Source of the DNA: Nitrospirota bacterium
GTDB lineage: Bacteria; Nitrospinota_A; UBA7883
Assembly (NCBI GenBank): GCA_024275315.1
Contig: JAJRZK010000003.1
Location: forward strand, 1-64,000
Length of the DNA stretch: 64,000 nucleotides
Reading direction: 5' to 3'
The notes below the pieces were generated by a model that did no database searches, had not been told where the DNA came from, and worked only from the letters and a program-made list of their open reading frames with translations. Shown here one piece after another: positions 24,616 to 35,864 of this stretch. Positions within the stretch are counted from its first letter, which is position 1; every line of letters begins with the position of its first letter. The position numbers and the translations under genes are program-made.

Positions 24616-25755
24616 TCAGCCAGCCGAGGCCCTGTCCAGCGACCTGCTTTTTTTCACGTTAGACCTCACAAATGGCAATTTGCGTATCACAGCTTCCACC
24701 ATTTTGCCACGGATGTCTATATCAATACGAGTCCCCTCCGTGCGGTTTCCCCAGTCGGCATATCCCATCCCGATGGCGCGTCCAATGGTTGGGCTCATGG
24801 TGCCACTGGTTACTTCGCCTATTTTATTCCCTTGTTTATATATCGCATACCCGGACCTCGGGATACCCCTGCCTGTCATTTCAAACCCGACCAGCCTGCG
24901 CTTCGTTCCTTCGGCTTTCTGTTTTACCAGGGCGTCGCGCCCGATAAACCCCCCCTGCTTGTCCATCTTGACCACCCACCCGAGCCTGGCTTCGTTTGGT
25001 GTTATCGTACTGTCCACGTCCTGTCCGTAAAGCGAATAACCCATTTCCAGCCTCAAAGCGTCCCGCGCTCCCAGCCCGATCGGTTTTAACCCGAAGGATT
25101 TCCCCTTGCCAAGCAGTTGGCTCCAAACAGACTCGGTTTCGCGCCAGTCGCAATATATTTCAAATCCGTCCTCGCCGGTATAACCTGTCCTGGAAAGGAT
25201 GACCATGTGCCCGCCCAGGGCGGTTGTGACAAAGTGATAATAATCAAGCTCGGACAACCGGCTCCTGGTAAGCGGTTTGAGAAGCGGTTCGCTGTTTGGT
25301 CCCTGGATGGATAACATCCCGTATTGGCGTGATATGTTCCTGACTTCCACATCGGGATATTGCAAAGCCTGGTCCGCGATCCAGTTGACGTCCGATTCGG
25401 TGTTGGCGGAGTTAAGACAGAGGAAAAACCGGTTGTCGCTTATCTTGTAAATCAGCAGGTCGTCCAGGATACATCCTTCATCGTTCAGCATCAATGTGTA
25501 CTGGACACCACCCTCGTCCAGTTCCGAAAGGTCATTGCTGGTGATAAATTGCATCAGTTCAAACGCGTGAGCCCCCTTTACCTCGGCTTCTCCCATGTGG
25601 GATATGTCGAAAAGACCCGCGCTTTCACGAACGATCTTGCACTCATCGATAATTGAAGTGTACTGCACAGGCATCAACCATCCGTGGAATTCCACCATCC
25701 GCGCCCCAAGCTCGATGTGTTGCTTGTTCAGCGGTGTTTTTCTGGCATGTGACAT
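24616..25755 (-). CDS. gcvT: Aminomethyltransferase (glycine cleavage T protein)
   Basis: A 379-residue T protein that moves the methylene group from aminomethyl-GcvH to tetrahydrofolate. It has FDISHMGEAEVKG near the N-terminus, the folate-site region SRTGYTGEDGFEIYC, and the C-terminal TSGTMSPTIGRAIGMGY. The length is normal. It is the first gene of the operon gcvT-gcvH-gcvPA-gcvPB. The 223-base divergent gap to the DciA-like gene holds a short GC hairpin but no glycine riboswitch that I can recognise. Confidence 0.95.
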   Translation of the reverse strand: MSHARKTPLNKQHIELGARMVEFHGWLMPVQYTSIIDECKIVRESAGLFDISHMGEAEVKGAHAFELMQFITSNDLSELDEGGVQYTLMLNDEGCILDDLLIYKISDNRFFLCLNSANTESDVNWIADQALQYPDVEVRNISRQYGMLSIQGPNSEPLLKPLTRSRLSELDYYHFVTTALGGHMVILSRTGYTGEDGFEIYCDWRETESVWSQLLGKGKSFGLKPIGLGARDALRLEMGYSLYGQDVDSTITPNEARLGWVVKMDKQGGFIGRDALVKQKAEGTKRRLVGFEMTGRGIPRSGYAIYKQGNKIGEVTSGTMSPTIGRAIGMGYADWGNRTEGTRIDIDIRGKMVEAVIRKLPFVRSNVKKSRSLDRASAG

Positions 25756-25978
25756 GTATAACTGTTCGCCTTTTTAGAAATTTTTTCAAAAAGTCTGTTG
25801 TCAGGCAGATCTCAACTTCTTGCCCACGGCAAGCCATCAGTGGCGCGTCTACGGCCGAGATGATATTCTTAAAGCAAATAAAACGGCGCAAACACATGGT
25901 AAAAATAAACGAAACCCGGGCCAAAATCAACCCTGCCATCGGCGTTATGGTCCCGGATTTTATAAAATCGGCGTGATT

Positions 25979-26497
25979 ATGAAGAGACCGCCAGGCAAAC
26001 CCAGGGATATCGGGACGATACTTGCCGAGACACTCAAAACCAGCAACCTGTCCACTATACTGGATTTCGCCGTAATTACCACGAAATGGCCCGAGATCGT
26101 TGGTGACAAGCTTGCCAGGGTATCCGAGCCTTCAAAACTCAAGAACAAAGTTCTGTCCATCTCGGTGACAGAGCCGGTTTGGGTCGATTCGATGATGTAC
26201 ATGCGCTCGGTGATTGTTTCGAAGATCAACTCACTGTTCCATAACCGTGTCGTGGACAACGTGAGAGTGTCGCATAAGACAGGCTTGGTTCCCTCGCCGG
26301 GAACAGAAGCGGGCGATGATGAGCGTATTAATATCCCGGATGCGGGTGGCGTTGACGATATGACCTGTGAAGATATCAATCTCCCCGGCGCAAACCTCTC
26401 CTTTGACAACCTGGATGATTCGCAATTGCGCTCAACATTCAAACGGGTTATTCTGAAAGATATTGTTGCAAAATCCAGACGCTCACGTAACCCATAA
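25979..26497 (+). CDS. DUF721/DciA-like protein
   Basis: A 172-residue protein counted from ATG 25979; an extended frame opening at 25820 adds 53 residues of non-conserved sequence. Residues from about 8 to 95 match the DUF721 (DciA-like) domain: an N-terminal helix, WPEIVGDKLARVSEP, then KLKNKVLSISV and a helix. DciA loads the replicative helicase DnaB, and small DUF721 proteins are widespread. The C-terminal 70 residues are acidic and unconserved. It is divergent from gcvT and precedes the TPR lipoprotein. Confidence 0.65.
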   Translation: MKRPPGKPRDIGTILAETLKTSNLSTILDFAVITTKWPEIVGDKLARVSEPSKLKNKVLSISVTEPVWVDSMMYMRSVIVSKINSLFHNRVVDNVRVSHKTGLVPSPGTEAGDDERINIPDAGGVDDMTCEDINLPGANLSFDNLDDSQLRSTFKRVILKDIVAKSRRSRNP

Positions 26498-26523
26498 GGA
26501 TATCCAGTTGAATAGTTGATTAT

Positions 26524-28305
26524 ATGAAACCTTTTACCAAAGCTGTGTTAGCGCTGGTGGTGTCTTTCCTGGCCTCCTGCGCTTCCACCTCCACGGGGCC
26601 GCCCCTGCCCGGCTCCAGCTTAAAGCAAGGCGTCCAGACGGCAGATTCAAATGTGGACAGGTCGGAAGCTTACAAAAATTATATCCTGGGTATGCTCGCA
26701 GAGAGAAAAGGCAAGTATGATCAGGCCATCAAACTCTATTCAGACGCCACCAAAGCCGATCCCGCCCTGGTACAGGCGTATAAGCGCGCCGCCACCTTGA
26801 GCCTGCGCCTGGGGCTTATCAAAAACGCCCTGGCGATGGCGCAAAAAGGGCTTGTCGCCGATCTTAACTACATAGGTTGCCTCGAGATAGCCGGGGGCAT
26901 TTACTTCAGTACCGGCAAATATGAAAAAGCGATAAAATATTACAACAGGATTGCCCAGATCGACCCTGAAGACCAGGACACGACGCTTTTTCTGGCGGTT
27001 TCATACCTGAAGTCCGGCCTCCACGAGGACTCCATTAAAACCCTGGAAAAATTCTCTAAAAAGTTTCCCGAGCGGCCTATTATCCCGTATTTCAAGGGGC
27101 GCGCGTATATTGGGATGAAAGACTGGCAAAAGGCCGAGAAAAGTTTCGCTTTGCTGGTGAGGAAGTACACAAGCTTTCTCCGCGGATATGAAAACCTTGC
27201 GTGGGTATACCGCGTCAGAGGGAGCTTGGACAAGGCCATAGAGGTGTATGAAAAATATCTGGTCCTGAACCCGAACGACATAAATATCCGGTCCGAGCTC
27301 GAGCAGACAGTGCAGGACAAACACTCGAAAACAGACCAGGCCGAGCTTGTATCCAGGCTTGGCGAAAACATACCGGTCGATTTAAACCTGAATTTCAGGA
27401 TCGGGCTTGGCCTGTGGAGACAGGCGGAGATGGGGGGCGATCTGGACAATTTTCACAAGGCTTTGGATCAGTTTCAGCTTGTGCGAGCCAGCAATCCGGA
27501 AAATGTTCCGGTCATTTTTTACGTGGCGAATATTTTCGAGCGGATAGGGTTGATCAACGAAGCTATCGAAACGTGGAAACGTCTCGCCGTCCACAAGGGC
27601 TCGCAAAGCCGGGATGTGCATCTGAAGATAGCGGAGCTGTACGAGCGGGTTGGCGATGTTGAATCCAGCCTGAAACACGCCTTGCTGGCGATGGAAAAGG
27701 ATCCGGAAGACCCTGAGCTAAGTTATTTTGTCGGGCTGATCTACAACAAGCTCAACAAACTCAAAAAGGCTGAAAAATATTTTAACGAAGCCATACGGCT
27801 CAAACCTGAAGAGGACAAGTACTATTTCTATCTTGGTGTCGTATACGAGAAAATGAAAAAATACGACACCTGCATAGAGGTGATGAAAAAAGCCATAGAA
27901 CTGAAGCCGGACCACTCCAACGCCCTGAACTACCTGGGCTACATTTACGCTGAGCAGGATATAAACCTCAAGAAAGCGGAGAAGTACCTGCTAAAAGCTC
28001 TTCGGCTGGAACCGGACAATGGATATTTTATCGATTCGCTAGCCTGGATATATTACAAACAGGGCAAATATGGCAAGGCGCTCGAGCAGATCCTTGTCGC
28101 CGTTCGCAACATCCCTCCCGACCCGACTGTGCTGGAGCACCTGGGGGATATTTACGCGGCGTTGAAACATTACCACTCTGCTATCAAGGCGTATGAACAC
28201 TCGCTCGAGGCGAAAGCGGATGATGGCAGAAAGCTTGACCGGAAAACCACAAGGAAAAAAATCGCCGATATAAGAAAAAAGACTGAAGAAGGAAAAGCAA
28301 AATAA
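26524..28305 (+). CDS. Lipoprotein with many TPR repeats
   Basis: A 593-residue lipoprotein with signal MKPFTKAVLALVVSFLASC, so the acylated Cys is at residue 19. From about residue 45 onwards it consists of tetratricopeptide repeats, more than ten by eye (for example YEKAIKYYNRIAQIDPED and LKKAEKYFNEAIRLKPEE). Such proteins scaffold complexes at the outer or inner membrane in the periplasm. The next gene, a LolB-like lipoprotein, overlaps or abuts its stop, so the pair may act in lipoprotein or envelope assembly (inference). Confidence 0.88.
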   Translation: MKPFTKAVLALVVSFLASCASTSTGPPLPGSSLKQGVQTADSNVDRSEAYKNYILGMLAERKGKYDQAIKLYSDATKADPALVQAYKRAATLSLRLGLIKNALAMAQKGLVADLNYIGCLEIAGGIYFSTGKYEKAIKYYNRIAQIDPEDQDTTLFLAVSYLKSGLHEDSIKTLEKFSKKFPERPIIPYFKGRAYIGMKDWQKAEKSFALLVRKYTSFLRGYENLAWVYRVRGSLDKAIEVYEKYLVLNPNDINIRSELEQTVQDKHSKTDQAELVSRLGENIPVDLNLNFRIGLGLWRQAEMGGDLDNFHKALDQFQLVRASNPENVPVIFYVANIFERIGLINEAIETWKRLAVHKGSQSRDVHLKIAELYERVGDVESSLKHALLAMEKDPEDPELSYFVGLIYNKLNKLKKAEKYFNEAIRLKPEEDKYYFYLGVVYEKMKKYDTCIEVMKKAIELKPDHSNALNYLGYIYAEQDINLKKAEKYLLKALRLEPDNGYFIDSLAWIYYKQGKYGKALEQILVAVRNIPPDPTVLEHLGDIYAALKHYHSAIKAYEHSLEAKADDGRKLDRKTTRKKIADIRKKTEEGKAK

Positions 28306-29006
28306 CCCGTTCCCATAATCGCCTGTTAGCGCTGGCTATGGTTATTGCGCTGGCGGCTTGCTCCACTTTTCAAATTCCCCCCGATGTCGCCGTTGAAGAA
28401 GTGTCGCGGTTTAACAGGCCCGGATACCCTTCATTTTCCGGGACAGGCTCCATCAGGTTTTCCGGCGGCGGCAGGGTGTTTAACGGAACTATCTTGCTGG
28501 CGATTGAAAACCACCATTTCCGGCTTGAGATAGTGGATAAATCAGGAAGAAGCATTGTCGCAAAAGCGGGGCGCCGGGAACGGATAATCAGCGTGGACCC
28601 CGCCACAGGCGAGAGAAAAATCGACACCGGATCGATGATTCGGATAACCGATGGATTTTTCGCTCCGGTATCGTTGCTAAGGTCGATGGTTACAGGTGAG
28701 GCTCCCAGCTTTTCCAGGGTTATATCCACCCGGATCAAGAGCGGACGAAGACTCGTGAACGTAACAGGGCCTGATATGGAGCTGACGTACACAGACAGGC
28801 TGGAGCGGATAAAAATCCGTTCCGGCTCCAGTGGCGAGGTTACCATGGCTTTGGGTCCGATGTCCAAAGGTCCCCTGGCGGCTTATGTGTCGACCGTAAC
28901 ATTTAGATATCGCAACTCGATGAAAGTAACCGTCAAATGGAATAACGTCGGCCAGGGCACGACATTCGCCGATGGTTTTTTTGAGTTTGACGAGAGGTTG
29001 TGGTAG
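28302..29006 (+). CDS. LolB-like / DUF4292-type lipoprotein, unusual start
   Basis: A 222-residue frame opens at ATG 28338, but that leaves MVIALAAC, too short for a lipoprotein signal, and no Shine-Dalgarno. Reading the same frame upstream gives TRSHNRLLALAMVIALAAC, a full lipobox signal, and the codon in the start position is ATA at 28302-28304, with AAGGA eight bases upstream and overlapping the TAA of the TPR gene. I therefore place the start at 28302 (234 residues). The mature part is a beta-rich outer-membrane lipoprotein-binding type (SGTGSIRFSGGGRVFNGTILLAIE), resembling LolB/DUF4292. It may be an AUA start, or ATA may be a sequence error for ATG. Confidence 0.65.
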   Translation: MTRSHNRLLALAMVIALAACSTFQIPPDVAVEEVSRFNRPGYPSFSGTGSIRFSGGGRVFNGTILLAIENHHFRLEIVDKSGRSIVAKAGRRERIISVDPATGERKIDTGSMIRITDGFFAPVSLLRSMVTGEAPSFSRVISTRIKSGRRLVNVTGPDMELTYTDRLERIKIRSGSSGEVTMALGPMSKGPLAAYVSTVTFRYRNSMKVTVKWNNVGQGTTFADGFFEFDERLW

Positions 29007-29029
29007 TTAAAAAACCTGCCAGCAGAAGG

Positions 29030-30259
29030 TTAAAGCATAAGAGCTATATAGGCTCCCACCAGCCCCGCAGACAACATCGCCCAGAAGTTCACCTGGCTGT
29101 TGGTTAACAACCCTTTGTTTTCAAGAATAGACCCCAGAAAACTGTCCGCCAGGTTCCCCGCGAGCGCTCCGGCGAAAATAGCCACGGCGCCACCTATGGA
29201 AGTGATTTTTAACAAGACGGCTCCACCCCCGATTAACAGCGCAGACGCTATGCCAACCTCAACACCCACCATTGAAATCGCACCGTTAGCCCCGGGGCGG
29301 GCAGGAGCCAATGTGTGGATATCCACGGTTTTCCCTCCATACACCCGGCCAAGCTCGCCTGATACCGTGTCAGCCAACGCCCCTCCAAGGCTGGCGCAAA
29401 AACCGACAGTAAAAACAAATGGATCGTCACAAAACAACGCCACCAGAGCAAAAAGCATCGCGGGTCCCATGTTTGCCGCTACATTATATAATCCGCGCCC
29501 GTCCGGCTCATCCCGCTTGAAATCGAAAGGCTTTTCAGCGCGGTTCCGGGAGACATAGGTCGCAATCTCCGAAAAGATAACGAAAGCCGCCAGTATGACA
29601 AATCCGCCGGTCCCTAAGGTGACATAGCTTACAACCCCTGCGACAACGCCGCCAAAAGCTCCAGCCAGATCAATTCTCCGGGCCATCAGCGCCATAAAAG
29701 CCAAAGAGCCGGACAACGCCAGACCAATCAACCAGTTTTCCGCGAATATAATGTTGCTTGCCCTGAATTGCCACGCCCCATAAATTGCCAGTGCGGCTAT
29801 GACCGTTTTGGCAGGCATCCTCCATTGTCCTTTAAGCGGCATGTAATCGCCCAGCGCGACCGTGGCTCCCGCCGCAAGGGACATGAGCGCAGTCACGGCC
29901 AATCCGGGATTCGAATCGCCTCCTGAAACCCAACCGAACAAGATGAAACCGGCAAAGATGGCGCCTGCCATGATGGATGTCTTGATGAAATAGCCCTGGC
30001 GTTTCTCCATCGCAAAGACGATCACACCAGCGGCCGCGAACACCGGAGGAACCAGATGCGGATAACTGAAAAGCCCCAGGGGAACCAGCGCGACAGCTCC
30101 CAGCGCAACACTGTCAGCAAAAACAGCCACAACAGCCATCGAAACGCCCAAAGCCGAATATACAATTATGGGAGGGAACCCCGCCACCAGGGCTATCACC
30201 ACGGCTATGGTAATTTTCAGGAAAATGTCCGCGTCCCTATATTTCAATTCGTAAACCAT
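29030..30259 (-). CDS. DUF92-family integral membrane protein
   Basis: A 409-residue membrane protein from ATG 30259; a longer frame from 30307 overlaps the hydrolase gene more and is less likely. The C-terminal half (about residues 190-409) matches DUF92 (COG1836): GLYNVAANMGPAMLFAL, GFCASLGGALADTVSGELG and GNLADSFLGSILENKG. The N-terminal half is another set of about six membrane segments. Relatives include plant VTE6, a phytyl-phosphate kinase, so a prenyl-phosphate or CTP-dependent kinase-type activity at the membrane is possible but not shown. Confidence 0.75.
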   Translation of the reverse strand: MVYELKYRDADIFLKITIAVVIALVAGFPPIIVYSALGVSMAVVAVFADSVALGAVALVPLGLFSYPHLVPPVFAAAGVIVFAMEKRQGYFIKTSIMAGAIFAGFILFGWVSGGDSNPGLAVTALMSLAAGATVALGDYMPLKGQWRMPAKTVIAALAIYGAWQFRASNIIFAENWLIGLALSGSLAFMALMARRIDLAGAFGGVVAGVVSYVTLGTGGFVILAAFVIFSEIATYVSRNRAEKPFDFKRDEPDGRGLYNVAANMGPAMLFALVALFCDDPFVFTVGFCASLGGALADTVSGELGRVYGGKTVDIHTLAPARPGANGAISMVGVEVGIASALLIGGGAVLLKITSIGGAVAIFAGALAGNLADSFLGSILENKGLLTNSQVNFWAMLSAGLVGAYIALML

Positions 30260-31001
30260 CCCAGGCAAGCTCCACTCCATCCGGCAAGCTGGACGAAGCT
30301 GTTTCAAAACCGACGCTATGGTTAAGATGTGTAAGAAACGCCCTTTTGGGCTTGAGACGGTCTATCACTTCTACCGCCTGTTCGATGGTGAAATGGGTCG
30401 GATGCGACTTTAAACCCAGGGCTCCGATAGCAAGCGTGTCAAGATTTGTCAACAAGCTCTCCGACGCCGATGGAATACCTGAACAATCAGTGATATAGGC
30501 AGTATTATTGATCTTGTAGCCAAGCACATCTATCTTCCCGTGCATAACAGGAACAGGCGTAACCAGCCTGTCTCCGACTTTCACGGGACCATTTATCGGG
30601 TTCAGGCTCAGGTCAGGCTTGCCGCCCCCGTCGGCCATACCCGGGTCGACAATATAGGCGAACATGGTCTTTATACGCTCCAGGCTCTCCTTGTTTCCAT
30701 AACATGGAATCTGTTTTTTCTGGATAAAATTAAAGCTCCTTAGCTCGTCAATGCCATGAACGTGATCGGCGTGATGGTGAGTGAAAAACACCGCGTCAAG
30801 CTTTCGCATGCCCGCGGCCAGCGCCTGGACTCTTAAGTCAGTCGACGTGTCGATCAGGATACTGCGCCCCCCCAGAAGAACCCAGGCGGAAGAGCGGAGC
30901 CTGATGTCCCTGGGGTTGTCCGAAACACAGACGGAGCATTCACAACCGATCATAGGCACACCGGTGGAAGTTCCTGTTCCTAAAAAAGTTAAGCTGTCCA
31001 T
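30237..31001 (-). CDS. PhnP-like metallo-beta-lactamase-fold hydrolase
   Basis: A 254-residue enzyme. MDSLTFLGTGTSTGVPMIGCECSVC is a PhnP/RNase Z-type N-terminus, and FFTHHHADHVHGIDEL carries the HxHxDH zinc motif, with later metal ligands in the ITDCSG and HLNHSVG blocks. PhnP is a cyclic phosphodiesterase; this homologue may act on another phosphodiester. The gene is not near any phn operon and overlaps the DUF92 gene by about 23 bases. Confidence 0.82.
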   Translation of the reverse strand: MDSLTFLGTGTSTGVPMIGCECSVCVSDNPRDIRLRSSAWVLLGGRSILIDTSTDLRVQALAAGMRKLDAVFFTHHHADHVHGIDELRSFNFIQKKQIPCYGNKESLERIKTMFAYIVDPGMADGGGKPDLSLNPINGPVKVGDRLVTPVPVMHGKIDVLGYKINNTAYITDCSGIPSASESLLTNLDTLAIGALGLKSHPTHFTIEQAVEVIDRLKPKRAFLTHLNHSVGFETASSSLPDGVELAWDGLRIEI

Positions 31002-31138
31002 ATACGCAATTATTTTTCACAACACTTATCCGATTATATCCCCGCAACCCCTCCAATCCAAATCATCGGCAAAAGTTGTTACAGTTTAATCCATGAAAAT
31101 CCGCGCATAGACACCAGCGGCATAGTTCCAATAACTAT

Positions 31139-31167
31139 TTGCATCCGGTCAAAAGAATGGCTAGAAT
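31139..31167 (+). promoter_or_regulatory. Sigma-70-like promoter of motA
   Basis: TTGCAT (31139-31144) and TAGAAT (31162-31167) are 17 bases apart, about 60 bases before motA. No sigma-28 motif was found here, which is unusual for stator genes. Confidence 0.5.
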
Positions 31168-31230
31168 GCTCGTTTAAAAACCTCTGTTTGTAATGTTTGT
31201 GATCAACACCCAAGCTTAAAACTAGACAAT

Positions 31231-31983
31231 ATGGATATCGGAACTATAGTTGGTCTACTGATAGGCATAGGTCTGTTGGGTTCGGCCATGTCGATGGGGC
31301 AAGGCGGCATTGGGTCTTTTATCGACGTGCCCAGCGTTCTGGTGGTTTTCGGCGGCACCACGGCAGGCACTCTGATAATGTTTCCGCTAAACGCTGTTTT
31401 GGCCAGTTTCAACATCGCGATGAAAACTTTCATCCACAAACCACAGCCATCATCGGAAATTATAGCCAAGATGATCTCCATGGCGACTATTGTCCGAAAA
31501 GATGGTTTGCTCGCCCTGGAAAAACAAAAAGTGGAAGACGGCTTTTTAAGCAAGGCGATCCGTCTTCTTGTAGATGGCATCGACCATAACACGATCAGGG
31601 CCATGCTGGAAAACGAGATCAAATCCATCCAGGACCGCCATTACGACGGCTCCCAGATTTTTGAGCAGATAGGGGCGCTGGCGCCGGCTTTCGGTATGAT
31701 CGGTACGCTCATAGGCCTTGTGCAAATGCTCCAATCGCTGTCAGATCCATCGGCGATCGGACCGGCCATGGCTGTGGCGCTTACCACTACACTTTATGGC
31801 GCCCTCATCGGCAACCTGTTCGCTATACCATTCGCCAAAAAACTTTCAATACGAAGCAAGGAAGAGACATCTCTGAAGGAACTTATAATTGAAGGCGTGG
31901 TTTCCATCTCGAAGAAGGAAAATCCGAACCTGATGAAAGCCAAACTGAACGCGTTCCTGTCGCCCAAGGTACAGGTCAAGTAA
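31231..31983 (+). CDS. motA: Flagellar stator protein MotA
   Basis: A 250-residue MotA/PomA with four membrane segments. The first is IGTIVGLLIGIGLLG; the last two surround PAFGMIGTLIGLVQML and MAVALTTTLYGALIGNLFAIPFA, which hold the conserved prolines that line the ion channel. A cytoplasmic loop carries the rotor-facing charged residues. It forms the stator around the rotor with MotB. It is followed by two motB genes. Confidence 0.95.
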   Translation: MDIGTIVGLLIGIGLLGSAMSMGQGGIGSFIDVPSVLVVFGGTTAGTLIMFPLNAVLASFNIAMKTFIHKPQPSSEIIAKMISMATIVRKDGLLALEKQKVEDGFLSKAIRLLVDGIDHNTIRAMLENEIKSIQDRHYDGSQIFEQIGALAPAFGMIGTLIGLVQMLQSLSDPSAIGPAMAVALTTTLYGALIGNLFAIPFAKKLSIRSKEETSLKELIIEGVVSISKKENPNLMKAKLNAFLSPKVQVK

Positions 31984-32007
31984 CATCTAGCCTCCGGATA
32001 CGCCAAA

Positions 32008-32730
32008 ATGGCCAGTAAACCACCGAAGTTCGAAGGCGCTCCGATGTGGATCGTCACCTTCGCCGACCTTTCCACGCTCATGCTCACATTTTTTGTCCTG
32101 CTCCTTTCGTTTTCCAACCAGGACATTATAAAATTTCGCGAAATGCTCGGCTCTGTCCAAGGCGCTTTCGGTGTGGAAATCCGCCGCGAAGGAGAGTTCA
32201 AGGGAACACTTACCGGAGAAGGCACAGAAACGGAAAAAGAAGAGAAGGAAAAGCAGGAAAAGGCAAAACTCAAACGGCAACTTGTACAGGTCACAAACCA
32301 GATAAAAAAAGCCGCCAAAGAGGCCAACATGTCTGATAACACTGAAATAACATCCACCCCCGACGGCGTGCTTGTCAGGGTCAAGGGAGAGGCCCTTTTC
32401 AACTCGGGGGCAACCAGGATCAACAGTTCCGCAGTCAAACTGCTGAAAGAATTGGCTTCCATATTAAAAAGCACCGGGTTCTTTCTTACTGTCGAAGGGC
32501 ATACCGATAACGTGCCGTTAAGACCGGGGGCCAACTCCCTGTACAAATCCAACTGGGAATTGTCCGGAGTGCGGGCGGCGGTGGTTGTGCGCTATTTGAG
32601 AACCAGGATGGTTGATAAATCCCAGCTTGCGGCTGCGGGATACGCCGATATGCGGCCGGTGGCCTCCAACGACACCGCCGAAGGCAGGGCCAGAAACCGT
32701 CGGGTGGAGTTTCTTATCAAGAAACCATGA
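32008..32730 (+). CDS. motB: Flagellar stator protein MotB, copy 1
   Basis: A 240-residue MotB. The membrane segment WIVTFADLSTLMLTFFVLLLSF contains the ion-binding Asp (ADLSTLM). An acidic, coiled linker leads to the OmpA-type peptidoglycan-binding domain (VEGHTDNVPL ... AAAGYADMRPVASN ... NRRVEFLI). It anchors the stator to the cell wall. It starts 24 bases after motA. Confidence 0.95.
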   Translation: MASKPPKFEGAPMWIVTFADLSTLMLTFFVLLLSFSNQDIIKFREMLGSVQGAFGVEIRREGEFKGTLTGEGTETEKEEKEKQEKAKLKRQLVQVTNQIKKAAKEANMSDNTEITSTPDGVLVRVKGEALFNSGATRINSSAVKLLKELASILKSTGFFLTVEGHTDNVPLRPGANSLYKSNWELSGVRAAVVVRYLRTRMVDKSQLAAAGYADMRPVASNDTAEGRARNRRVEFLIKKP

Positions 32731-32784
32731 AAACAATACAGAAAAAAAACAATCCCACGCTTGCCCGGGCTGATTCAGACGCGT

Positions 32785-33696
32785 ATGGCCACCATTAGAA
32801 AAGTTTCCATACCATGCCCCCATTGCTCTGTCCGGGCGAAAGCGCCTGTGGACAAAGTCACCGCCAAAGGCCTGAAATACAACTGTCCGAACTGCAAAAC
32901 CACCATTATCGCCACCAAGACTGAAAAAGGCATTTCCGTCCGGCGCGCCAAAGCCGATGAACTGGAGAAAAGTGAGGAGCCCACCGCGAAAAAAGAAAAG
33001 AAACAGCTTGTCGTTCAAGGCGCTCCAATGTGGATCGTCACCTTCGCCGACCTGGCGACACTGCTTCTTACGTTTTTTGTTCTGATGCTTTCTTTCGCCA
33101 ACATGGATATCGTCAAATTCCAGGATTTGATGGGTTCTGTCCGGGAAAGATACGGCGTGACCATGCTCGAACGAGGTGACTTCCAGGCGGTGTCTGAGGG
33201 ACGTCTGGAGGAGGTCGACAGCAACGTCAAGCAATCCTCGGAAATGGTCGCTCGCGAAAAGCTTGTCAACGTTATTTATGATTCGGTTATCCGTGCGGGG
33301 TTCAAGGGGTCCACCTCGATTACATCCACAGACGAGGGTGTGCGGGTCCGTGTGAAAGGCAGGGCCTTGTTCAAACCGGGGCAGGCGACCCTTGTGCCTT
33401 CCAGCGAAAAGTTCATTGACGAAATCTCAAACGTGATAAAGACCACCAAGAACCTTTATATGGTTGTCGAGGGGCACACGGACAACAGGCCTATCCGTAC
33501 CAAGAAATTTCCGTCCAACTGGGAGTTGTCGGTTCTCCGGGCTTCGGCGGTTCTTGAAAAACTGCTGGACAAAGACGTGCCCCCAAAAAAGATTTCCGCG
33601 GCGGGTTACGCGGACGCCAGGCCTCTTTTTTCAAATGATCGGGAAGAAACACGACCACTTAACCGAAGAGTAGAATTCTTGTTCAAAAGAGGATGA
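32785..33696 (+). CDS. motB: MotB copy 2 with N-terminal zinc ribbon
   Basis: A 303-residue protein from ATG 32785; a TTG at 32761 would add eight residues. The cytoplasmic N-terminus holds CPHC and CPNC (C11, C14, C34, C37), a CxxC-x19-CxxC zinc ribbon of the MJ0042 type. After a charged linker come the MotB membrane segment WIVTFADLATLLLTFFVLML with the conserved Asp, and the OmpA-like peptidoglycan-binding domain (VVEGHTDNRPIRTK ... NRRVEFLF). The zinc ribbon is not part of ordinary MotB. It could act as a rotor- or regulator-contact module; that is inference. The two MotBs could make a heteromeric stator or give alternative stators with a single MotA. Confidence 0.88.
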   Translation: MATIRKVSIPCPHCSVRAKAPVDKVTAKGLKYNCPNCKTTIIATKTEKGISVRRAKADELEKSEEPTAKKEKKQLVVQGAPMWIVTFADLATLLLTFFVLMLSFANMDIVKFQDLMGSVRERYGVTMLERGDFQAVSEGRLEEVDSNVKQSSEMVAREKLVNVIYDSVIRAGFKGSTSITSTDEGVRVRVKGRALFKPGQATLVPSSEKFIDEISNVIKTTKNLYMVVEGHTDNRPIRTKKFPSNWELSVLRASAVLEKLLDKDVPPKKISAAGYADARPLFSNDREETRPLNRRVEFLFKRG

Positions 33697-33701
33697 CAGC
33701 C

Positions 33702-35841
<2,140 letters not shown>

Positions 35842-35864
35842 TAACTTGATACATAATATCAGGT

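Noticed and set aside
25643-25939. Minus-strand frame across the gcvT start
   Set aside because: Overlaps gcvT and has no recognisable family.
25756-25978. Glycine riboswitch upstream of gcvT
   Set aside because: I looked for the tandem aptamer pattern and saw only one short GC hairpin; no aptamer core.
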